From positions 1,047,265 to 1,111,264 of the forward strand of contig CAADRB010000040.1 in assembly GCA_900708905.1 (NCBI GenBank): a stretch of DNA of 64,000 nucleotides. The letters are read 5' to 3'. Shown one piece after another: positions 1-11,000 of the stretch. Positions within the stretch are counted from its first letter, which is position 1, and each line of letters begins with the position of its first letter. The stretch is from Hymenolepis diminuta. Its lineage: Eukaryota; Platyhelminthes; Cestoda; Cyclophyllidea; Hymenolepididae. The notes beneath the pieces were generated by a model, which made no database searches, was not told the DNA's origin, and saw only the letters and a program-made list of their open reading frames with translations. The position numbers and the translations under genes are program-made.

Positions 1-1356
1 TTGCGCTGAATCACTTCATTCCATCATTTGCTTGATATTCGTTTGGTTGTCTTTAAGCTTCATGCATGATTAATCCATCGCAAATTCATCCTCATTCATA
101 CATTCCACTTCATTGTTCAGGTTGCTAAGACTGCTCTGTCTAATTTGTGGTTTGTGTAACATACTGGGAGGTACATACAAAGTGGATACAAAGTGAAAAA
201 GCGCTAACAAGTTTAATTAATTGTGTGTGTCAGTGGATCATTTCCCAATGAAAATAGTTTATAATCGAAATGTGTATTTTAATAAATTACTGTTGATTAA
301 GTTTTAATGACGACCTTGAAAATATTTTGAGATTGTAATTTTACCTGCATTTTCTAACACATTTTATAATATAATCTGCTGACGTAAATGAAATGACCTT
401 CTTATTATTAGTAGCTAAGATCTCCAATACAGAGTCCACAGGCGGTCCGCTGTGTGTTTACATGTTTGTACATAGATACCTTAACTATCTACCATCACGC
501 TGAGACTCCAACAACGAGACATGATTGACGTCCAACGGAGAAATTTTTTGTATATAAACCCAATTTACTTAATAATAAATTGGGGGGTGATTTGTCTGCC
601 ACCTCCTAGCCGATCTGACAACATGAGTGACTTGACTTATTCCATCTATTCGATCGATGTGGTCTCGATATAGCGTTATAACAGATTCTGATTTATATTT
701 TACGTAAAATTGTAATAAACGCAATGAAACAAATAACTTTTTGATCAAAATTAAATGTTTACGTGCAATTGAAATGTTGGGATAATAGACTCATCACGAC
801 AGTAGCGAAAATGCAAACCCCTATTTTTCACAAATTATTTGTTCTTTGTTCATTGCATTCTTACAATTTCTAAAGAGTACGGTTTGTGTAAAGTTATAAA
901 GTTCGTTAGCAATTGGATGTGACATTCAAGATCAAAAACTCAAGATAAGTTCATGTACAATAAACATGAAAAGCAAATTATAAATAATAAATTACATACA
1001 TGCAAAAAAGGCCGTATCTACATCTCTTAGAAAAACTCCAATCAAATTACAAAAAAATATAATCATTACAGATAACCATAAATATTAGATTACAATAAAA
1101 TACAGATTATTATAAAAAATTGCGTATATTGCAAATGTTTGAAGTGTTTGCTGTTTAGTTATGTTTATTTTTAAAAAATCATATTTTTAGATACTATTTA
1201 ATTTATATATTCACCAAATAAGTAAAATCTGATTTAATGCGCCAAGGCATCACGGGTATTTTCAAATACATGAGTCAGCCGGTTACTTTGATGCTGTACT
1301 TGGCATAGTTCTTCATAAAGAAATATTTCGCGGTTATTTCTTTTTCTTTTATTAAA
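1..1356. other. Upstream flank of SLC25A46, no gene recognised
   Basis: No ORF, RNA gene or transposon is recognisable here. The stretch presumably contains the promoter and 5' untranslated region of the carrier gene that starts at 1357. A TATA-like octamer (TATATAAA) lies at 551-558, immediately before a 9-bp perfect inverted repeat. It is about 800 bp from the start codon, so its link to transcription is unproven. The 30 bases before the start codon are pyrimidine-rich. Confidence 0.5.
559..584. repeat. Short perfect inverted repeat (9-bp arms)
   Basis: CCCAATTTA at 559-567 is repeated as its exact reverse complement TAAATTGGG at 576-584 with an 8-base AT-rich loop. It directly follows the TATA-like octamer at 551-558. 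It could form a hairpin in DNA or RNA or be a palindromic protein-binding site. Chance is also possible in AT-rich DNA. Confidence 0.4.
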
Positions 1357-2096
1357 ATGTGGTCACATAAATTAAAAGAAATGGAGAAAAATGCCGGAGT
1401 CCTTCCACAAGAAGAGGATGATGCAGTTCCTATACCTGAATCCCATTCATTGCCTCAGAACGAACCAAATGTCCCTTCGTCTGATATTTGTAAGATTCTT
1501 ATCACATTGACGCTTTTAGCTATTAAGGAAATGCTCGGATATGGAGTCAATGCGTCAAGGCAGTTTGCTTTATTTTTCAACCTATTTTTGTAGTATTTTT
1601 ACCGAAATCGCTTTTGCTCATCCGTTCCTCGTACTTCGACATCAGTGTCAGGTAAAGTTCAATTTCCGTGTTAATTCTTTTTAGGTTCGAGGTCGTAGTA
1701 AAATACTTCATCTGACTCCGTTGTCTCTCCTTCCCATTCTACGTACTTATATTTCTCGCCAGGTTTACAAAATATCTACAATTTGCTAATTTTCCTTAGG
1801 GTGTTATTTCCCTATGGAAGGGTTTGAGTGGAGCTATAACGGTAAAGATTATTCGAATAGTATCAGAAAATACCCTTTCAGAAGCCCTTTCTCTCCCAAA
1901 GTTTGTTCTTGAACTTATTTTTTAATCCTCTTATTTTTTAGAGACATTACAAGCTATAGCAGTCCATCGAAGATATTTTTTCATATATTACTTAAAATGT
2001 GAGTAATTGTTTTCGTTTGAGACACGAAATTATTTTAGATTGTCTTGGATGATCGCAACTCCTTTCTATGCTGCAAGCATGGTTGAATTTGTTCAG
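1357..2096 (+). CDS. SLC25A46: SLC25A46 exons 1-7, a cluster separated by mini-introns
   Basis: This block encodes residues 1-173. Six introns with GT...AG ends interrupt it: 1490-1519 (30 bp), 1554-1593 (40 bp, or 31 bp if the donor is 1563), 1652-1684 (33 bp), 1763-1799 (37 bp), 1901-1941 (41 bp) and 1999-2038 (40 bp). Removing them restores a continuous frame that aligns with the N-terminal carrier repeat: TEIAFAHPFLVLRHQCQ, then HLTPLS, GVISLWKGLSGAITVK, and MIATPFYAASMVEFVQ at the end of exon 7. The exon 7 donor is CAG|GTATGT. The 30-bp intron is a multiple of three and stop-free, so unspliced translation runs through it and can mislead gene callers. Confidence 0.9.
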
Positions 2097-5000
2097 GTAT
2101 GTAATTTGATTACTACTTTATTTTACCTCATAAGTCAACAGATTATCAGTAAAATGTTCTCTTTTTAAACAATTTTGTAACTTCTTCGTACCTCACTTTT
2201 GTAAAGTATGACTTTTCTATGTTGTAGTACTGCTAGGAGATTTAGTCCTAGTTCTAGGATATTTCCACCCGCTTGACATCAGTAGGCTAGAGTTCACTCA
2301 GATTCGGAGAGAGAGAGAGAGAGGGAAGGGGGGGGGGAGGAGGCAAGACAGATTGCAGTTATCCCAAAGTCGGTATATTAACTTTTTAAGAAGGCTATTT
2401 TTATGAAAATACGATTAACAGTTGTCCCAGTGAAGAGGGGCTTTATCTATGTTGTTCAGGTGCTCGACCCAGCATGCACCCGCATATTAATTTGACAGGG
2501 ATCACCCCGAGTGTATTGGCCATCATTCAAACATGCATAGACTTTGTGACGTGTTTTGATAGCGTCTTATCAGCAATCAAGTTTTATTTAAGTTAATCGT
2601 ATTCATTGCTTTAAAATAATGTTTAAAATCTACTAAGTAGGAAAATAATTTATTCAATTAAACCACAATCGCCTGTTTGCCACCATATTTTTGTCATATA
2701 TCCGAATGATGCTAGGTAATTACTAACCCTTTGAAGTATGAACAGGTGGTTTTGTTGAAATGCTAAGATACTTTGACGCTTTGGCATGTGCGCTCGTTAG
2801 ATATTGCTGCTATCTATTCAAATCCGGAGAAAGAATAGGAAGCGTCTGGCGCAGTTATTCTGAGGCACTACAATAATTTAACAAGCTCTTTTAATGGGAT
2901 ATTAATCTTCCTTGCATGATTGACTTTTAAAAGTCAACACAGTTTTTGTACAGATTGTCAAGGTCTTTGGTGCAGTGTGCTCATAATGATAGTTGATCTA
3001 AAAATCACTTGCGATTATTGCTCATATCGATGTGATAGATAAAACAATGAAGGGAGGAAAGACTGGGAGTATGAAAGATATTAAGATGGACTAAGAAGCA
3101 TTGAGGGACACTAAAATGAGAGGAAGCGATCATCTTACCACGTTGGCTAATATCCTTTCTAACCGCTTGAAGATTGTGGATTATTATATCTCAGCTACTG
3201 GTTTCTCAATGGTCAGTGTTCTTATCTTCATACCTCCGTACCGGCTTGCTTCTAATTTCTCATTAGTAACTTCTTTTTAGATCTATAGAGCTTTTGATAG
3301 CACATAAAAGACAGTATTATTTTGCTAACTGGACTTCATCAGAAAACTTTTCAATTACAAATGTTTTCGATTTAATATTCAGGTATATTTTGAAAATAGA
3401 TTTCAAGTTTAGCAAAAATACCGAATCAAACGCAGCACCAGTTGCTTCATTCCTGCTTTAACATAATGAAAGAATAAGGCTATGCAGGTAGACTGAGAAT
3501 CGTTGTGTTTATTAACTAGTCGAGCAAGAGACAATTTAACCAAACAGTCGATATTAGGTGTTGAAGAAAGCATCAGTTAGGGTGGAAACAGCATTGAGAT
3601 TTATGGACAGTTTTGTGCAGCTCATTTAGTAAATTTTTCCTACCTTCGTAGATGCATATTTAATAATCACTTCCATCCGGGCGTTTATTTTTGAATCCAT
3701 TCATTGAAAGCTTTTCTTCGGACTCATCGAATGGGTAGAGGATACGGCGGAGAGAATCCTGTAATATTTGACACTTTACTTGTAAAGGAAGGACTCAATG
3801 GGGTGTAGATTCAACCCCATAAATCGTAATTCATCCCTCTCCTGGCTGGCTTTGCTACTACTTGTTCGCTGGTAGTCTGAGATTGACACTAACTGGGGTT
3901 TTTGGTGCATGCATATGAATTCAAATACATTAATGGTACGCTGATTTCAACTGCATATCTTCCATAGGAGCAGTAATTATTTTCTGCAAAAACCTAAATA
4001 ATGACGGATTCTTTAAGGTAGGACAATTAAATAGGATGTAAGTAGCTTAAGGCGAGATTGATTTGTTGATCGACTGTTTTCGACACGAAGAATTGCCTGT
4101 AGATATCCCATTCGGGGTCATCGAATTTCACTACTCTTTGATAAGAACACTAAGGGGTTTTTTATAGCATCTCAGATTTTCACATTAGGAATTTTCTCCA
4201 TCTAGTACCTGGAAAGATTTAGAAAATGGATTTTGAGATTTGCAAAAAACCCAATCAAATTCAAGATCATTCATTTCACTTTAGCTCTGCACATAATGAA
4301 AGAGTAAGAAGTAAATAGATTCGGTGTCATATTATTTATTAACTATTCGGTCAAGGTAGTAGAGATTAGGAATTGAAAGAAGCATCGGTTAGAATGGAGA
4401 CAGAGCAACTAAACTCATGTGCAGCTCATCTTGTAACTTTGTCCTTCTTTCTTTATAGATGTGTATATAGCAGTGGTTTCCATCCGCAGTGTTCTTTTTG
4501 GGCTCATTTATTGTAGGCTTTTCTTGGAATGGAGAACTCCTGGTCAATTTTTCGTTGTCTTTATAATTATGGGAGATCTTGCTGAAAAGAGATTGACGTT
4601 TTTTGGTGTCTGATGCATAATTTTGGGGTAGAAACTGCATCAGAATTCAACTACATTGATGTCCTTCGTAATGCGATATACTGATTTAAATTTCTAGTGT
4701 TCTATCAGAGTAGTATCGATTTTCTGTAACACTTTAAATAATCAAGGATCATTTAAAACGGAATCGTTTGATAGGACGCAAGTGACCATTGAATTGGATT
4801 GAATTCCACTGCACTTTGATGAGAACACGGAAGAAGAGTAGTGGTTACTATTGAGTTAGTTAATTTCGCGTTTTTGATGGTGATTTCGGCGTTAGAAGGA
4901 TTTGCTACTGGTGTTGATTAACTTAATTGCTATTTGGTTGTTCCGTAATATCCGCCACTACAAGCCTCTGAATTTGATGTAAGGCGAATCAGGAAAAAGT

Positions 5001-8000
5001 TGAGTCATTTGAGAGTTGATAATCACTATTATTTACAGTGTAGTCGATTTGATTGTATGTCCTCGGCACACTCTTAAGCACGAGTGAACAAGATGTCAGA
5101 GAACTTATCGTGTATTAGTTTCTTGAATCTATGCAGCTCCGCTTCGCCATTGCCTTCCACATTCACAATAAAGCATATTTCGCCGTGTTTATTGCGTCTG
5201 GTGGTGGACATATTTAGACGTGTCGTGCATCCGGTGAGGCGGGCACTTCGATAGATGCGTTTGTCTTTTTCATCTTCGAGAAGGTGCACATATTTTGCTT
5301 GGATTAGCATCAAGCACTTGGGGGCTTTTTGGTATTGGAAGACTTCCACCGTGTCGTTGAAACGTACTGTTTTATTGACTGCCTGTATATCTCCGCTATC
5401 AGCTGTAACTTGTGTAACGTTCATCATGTGCTATTCGGTCACAAATGTTCCAGCAAACTGCAAGCGAATGACTTTGAATTCATAAAAATCGATGATCCCT
5501 TCATGTGCTTTAAATTTAGGAAAATTTAAACGCCGTATAGTGGTGCATGGCATATTTTGTTGTGAAAATGAGCAAATGTGAGATTAATACTTCTTTTTTG
5601 ATTTCTTTTCAAAATTCTCCACCATTAATATTAAATCGGAGTATTACTCTCTCTAATTATCCAAGCTGTTATGCGAAGTGCTGGATTTTGATAAGTAGGA
5701 AGGCAGTGGTTGCATTAGCTGTATTCAGTGAAGATTATCGGCTTAAGAGTACTTCTAGGAGAGTCTCGAATTTTGTAATAATTTATTTGTTATTGAACCA
5801 AGTGTTGAATTATCCGTAATTTGCGAAATAGGCTTGATTGAGGGAGAGGCTTAATTGAAGTAAGCTTATAAATATCGGTTATGAGGTTGCAAAGTTATAG
5901 TTAGACGTTAATTTAGTTCTTTTTGGGGTAATTATGAATTAATTATATACCCTTTTACACGATTTCAACCATGAGATTGGATTTGGAAGTGAGTCCAAGG
6001 GAGGCTTGCAACTTTTTTTCATTTTTCTGCTCCATTATTAGGAATATAGGTTATTGCACCTTTTAATATCCAAGTAATTGGGCTTAGAAATCTCCATACT
6101 AAATTAATGGTCTTCCTTTCCAGAAATAAGAAAATCGTTAGTGGACTTTGACAAATGTGTATTTGATAAGGGTGGTAGAATGTGAGAGAAAGGAAAAAAG
6201 GAATAGGTTGTATTGGAGAGTGGAAGAGAAAAGCGTCAGGACTGATCGGGAGCAGCTCGTGTTGCGATGAGGGCTTTGAGGCACGGTAAAGCGGTTGATG
6301 GATATCATATCCTTTGTTCTTGGATGAGTAATCGATAAAAATCAACCGACGATTAGGACGCGCATATGTATAATTTAGTATGGGCGCAATACAAGTTCTT
6401 TGGCGAGATTTTAAATCAGAAGTTTTATTCTTTTTCTATATTTATATTGATTTTTAATCACATAAACGCAATAGAAAGCATGCATCTGGAATTGTATAAG
6501 TTTGGATCCAATTTTATACCTACTGTAAGCCAAACAGCGCGTTAGAATTAGGTTCGCAACCTAACTGGGTACTGAGAACTAAGTATGGTTAGTGGATAAA
6601 TTAGACTATTTAGTCATCTTCACGACTATCGCTCGTGGGGGTTTGTGCCCATCAAACTAGGATGGCTGCTCCCTCTCATCCTTCGTGCTCTTTCTACTTC
6701 TTGGTTCTTATTTCCAACTTTCACACATCTTATAAACTTTTTGATCCTTCTTATTAGTATACTTATTTCTCTCCCAGTCTGATATCGCCTCGGAGCCTAC
6801 TACATTAATATCCTGTTTCTTGGAGGGAATGAAACGTCTCTTGCCGAACATTTCTCCAACCGGACCAAGAATGGGATCAGTGGGGGGCAACCTCAAGGCC
6901 GATTTGCGGGCTATTCCAATTCGAACCTCCCGCCTTCTTCCCATTTGGCGGCTTGTTCTTCCCGTTACTCTTTTGGGTGTGGGTCATCATGTTATTCGTT
7001 CGTTTATCAATTTTGGAGTAAGTGCCTACTTGAGACGTGATCAAGAACCTGAACAACTGGATGCTGAAGTCATGGGTATTGGGGTAATTTGATATAATAC
7101 TTATTACTTATTGAGTAAAAGTAGGTATTATATTAATTTTAAATATTCATCTAAATGCTTGTATGTTAATACCGTACTGCTATTAATTCCACTGAATTTG
7201 GTTGATATTATTTGCAAAACCGTTTATCAACAAGGTTCTTTTTTCATTTCAATAGTTATGCTCAAGGAAAATGGTATGTGCGCAAACAGATATGTTTGGA
7301 AATATGTTTAGTTTATTTTATGCTTGGCTTATTTTTGTAATTACTATCTTGTGCCAACCATTTTGTGTAATAAGTCCATTTGCGTGAAGACCGCATAGAA
7401 AATACCAATTAGATAAAATGATAAAAATTTATTAGCTTTAAGAGAGTGCTTTTTGCTTTAAAATAATTCCTTATCTCGATATTCTTTTCCAAATTTGACT
7501 TTTAACGTTTAGTTCTGAAACTCCTTTTTATTTTGTGTTTAAATTTATGGATTAGTTCAAGTTGAGGCTGGGTTCCTCTTTTTCCGAAATAAATAAATAA
7601 ATAACTTCTATTACTCATAAATAAAGGTGTTAAAAACGTTTAACTTGAATGGAAGGAACTTAATTTGTAGAGCGAAAACTAAAGTATTGTACTTTCAATA
7701 CGCCTTATTAGTTAAAAAAGTACTATTTACATGTTAGTTGAAGTTCAACCCACCGTTGGTTTTGTCTAGATGTCGGAAGCAGAGCTCGCCCATATACTTA
7801 TAATTGTTAGAGGGCTCTCGTGATCACCGGAGGGGTGTAAGTTGTTTATCTCGAGGCAAAATGTAGGGGAGAGTTTAGAGTTATGTTTTTGGTTTCATGT
7901 CATTTTCACATTTAATAGGTACGTAGTTGTTCGATGAACACATTGGGCCAGTACTTGTGCGTCGGTTTTATTCGCAGACCCCATATCCATTGCGCTGAAA

Positions 8001-11000
8001 TATCAACCCCACATGGGTGCTAGACTGAGTTTGTCGTAAGATCAATATAAGTATTAGTGGATCACTTGCTTCTCTATGCTTGAAATCTAAAGACGCTTGC
8101 TGTTTAGACTATCATATTTTGATTTTAGCGAATGGCTGGTGGCTGTCTCTGTCATCTTTCGGAGTAGTGTCATTACTTGATCAAATCCTTTTGATTTAAC
8201 TCCATATTTTATTGTTGATTTAAATGTATGCACACCGGTCTAATTGTTGACACAAATTGCCATTTCATTGGGATAACCGATTTACAAAGTCGCTTTCTGA
8301 TGAACTTGGCAGATAAGGAAACTATTTTGAGTCTCCCGTTTTGAGATTATTGCTGCTTGTTATTTTATCAGTAACAAAATGTCCTTTATTTTCCCGGTTT
8401 TCTACTTTTGTATCGGCTCTTTATTATAAAGATGTCAAACGTTGTCCTTTGTCCAGACTATGGATTGTACACTTGAGCAATGGTGGCACAGTTGGTCAGG
8501 TGAACTGATTGATTCTGGTCAATAAAAAAATAGTAGAACGCCAGCTTATCATAAGAGCAGTCTAAGGATACCTTACCTCAACCGCAAGTCATGTTACTGA
8601 AACACTCAGTAAAATTTTTTTGTTAAGTACTGTGGACATTCTAATTATCTACAGTGCCGCTTTCTTTATTATTCGTGTTTTGATTGGCTCAATTTATATC
8701 TACTTATAAATAGCAAGTATGTATATTTTCATTTTGTTCCTCTCGTTTCTTCTATCTAGTATTCCCATTTTAGTAGAAATGCAAGTTCGTACGAATTATC
8801 CTCTGTCGGGATCTGGTTTCTTACTCATTCATATGAACTAAATGATAATTTAATTGTCTACTTTATAGCATTGAAAATCTTTTCATAGATTATTGATTAC
8901 GTCCTTCGGTGTATTCCAAATCCCCTTGGCGAAATACATTTCTGTCACTGAAAAATAAGCATAATTTCTATGTCAACTATTAATTTCCTTCATTTCGGCG
9001 TCTTGCACATCAGAATTTGTCTGTTTGTTTGGTAGTAAAATTATCTATGCCATGGCTCTTCCTGGCTTTAAGAACTTCACCTCCATGATGGAGATTTGAA
9101 ACAGAGACGATGACGGTGTATTTATGATAGGTTGGAAGCAGCTGTGTAAGCAATAGGTCGAAATTACAGAGTAGCACTCAAAATGCAGCTGTTTGATAAT
9201 AGAAAAAGAGCTGTTTGTCTAGGGAATGAATCATGAGCAGAATGAAACGAGGATAACAGTTGAGCTTTTCTAGAAAATAGGATTATTACAGGCTTTTCTG
9301 GAATTGTTATTCTTGAAGACTTGCTTCCTTTGTTGTGTTTACCATGTGTCATCATGGATGCGTCATAGTTTCGATGATTAAGGATTTTGCAGTCGCAAAC
9401 AGCTAGTCTTAATGATTATTTCTGCCATGGAGCACGATAGTTTTTCTTGTCGTGCAAAAGTTCCTCAGTTACAAATGCAACAAGTGTCTGCGTTTTATCC
9501 CTTCAATATTGCAATGTTCATTACATTTTCGTGAAGTATGTCATTATGATTATAAGTTATTTCATGTCGTTGATTCCTTTTTCCATTTTGAAATGTTCTT
9601 AAATAAAAAGAAGGCAAGTTTCTCCTTTAAATTCCTTGTTTGTTTTAATTTTTACAGGTTATTTAAATAAACTTATTAATAAATGTCAGTCACTCATAAA
9701 TGGAGTTAAGACTTCGGTGAACCTCTACAATTTTGGGGTTAGAAAAGTTTTTTGTATGTCTGAGCTAGTTTCGATCCACAGCTTTTCTACATCGTTGAAA
9801 CGTTAGGACATCCAGTTCTTGTTCCTGTGGTCTAGGTGTCCACTGAATATGGCTCGACTGCAGTTGACTCGGGGTCTGGAGAGAGGGGTAAGACAGAGAT
9901 GCTGTTATTCTAAAGCTCTTTATTGACTAAACAAAGGCGCATATTGTTGACTTTTGGAAATCAAAACGTCGCCGTACAAATAATTTGTCTCGAATATCTG
10001 TCAACCTGTCAGAAGCACCGCGCACGCAAATTGATAAGGGTGGTGACGACTTAGAGACCACGCGGGAATTAATCATCCCGAGATAGACAACTCGGTGGCT
10101 TTAAGCTTTATCTATCAAATATAGATTTCTATTTTTTATAATTTCTGGACTTTTTCTACCGTTTTGATGTCAAATTCTCACGTTTGTGTCTTCGTTAAAT
10201 TCATCGGAATTTGTCAAACATATTTCTTCATACCATTTCTACTGCAAAAACCGCTTTGGTTGCCAATTTCATAAAATTAGTATCATTTGTTTCTCGCCAT
10301 GCTCGTATGTTCTTTGATGTACCTTTGAGAATTGTTCGAGCACGGTAGAGTTTAAGATTTACTTATGCCTAATGGCCATTCATTAAACCATGCTGATAAA
10401 TAAAAGTGAAGTTTTAAAGCATTTTTGAGGAACTTAATTTTGGTTTAACTCTGGTTGTAATCTTAAGTATCCTTAAGTGACAGTTTTTCTTGCGTTGCAA
10501 AAGTTATTATTAACTGTAGGGAGCTTAATATTAAGGTCATTACAAGGTTACGAAAAGTAGGGAGGAAGTCAAAGTATTAGGTAATGATAATCTTTTAATG
10601 GCATTTATCAAAGAGAATGATAGATGGATAGAGAGTGGGAAAGCTACACGGTAGAAGGCAATGATTCGCAGGTAGAGAAGACCTGGCTGAAGAGTTTGTA
10701 GCAGTTGACTGGCAATAGTTGGAAAGGATCGAATCGAATAAATGTGTGATAACATAGTACTGGGGTCTGGCTTTAGAACCATTACATGTGTAAGAATTGT
10801 TTGCATTTAATATGCTGTTTTGTACCTTCACTATTGAAATGTCCATTACCTCATATAAAGTTGACTGTCCTGGTCATTATTCGTTTCTGAAGCATCTCCT
10901 TTTATGATTGCGGTGCATATTCTTGAGTAAAAAGAAAAGAAAATTTTCCTTGGAATTCATTGCATCAGATCAGTTTCAGAAATTGAAATATCTATTGGTC

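Larger units (their letters stand above)
2097..6777 (+). other. SLC25A46 intron 7 (4.7 kb)
   Basis: The intron runs from donor GTATGT at 2097 to acceptor CTCTCCCAG ending at 6777. Contents that I can name are a purine-rich microsatellite at about 2306-2343, a diverged tandem duplication at 3.3-4.8 kb, and a minus-strand ORF broken by one stop at 5074-5553. A 108-codon minus-strand open frame at 6019-6345 has no coding character that I trust. Confidence 0.85.

Noticed and set aside
5431..5433. Programmed stop readthrough or selenocysteine as an explanation for single in-frame stops
   Set aside because: Different loci use TAG, TGA and TAA, no common context or hairpin follows them, and decay is the simpler explanation.
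6019..6345. Minus-strand 108-codon frame in intron 7
   Set aside because: Composition follows the purine-rich plus strand (Phe/Ser/Pro-rich product) and shows no motif; probably chance.
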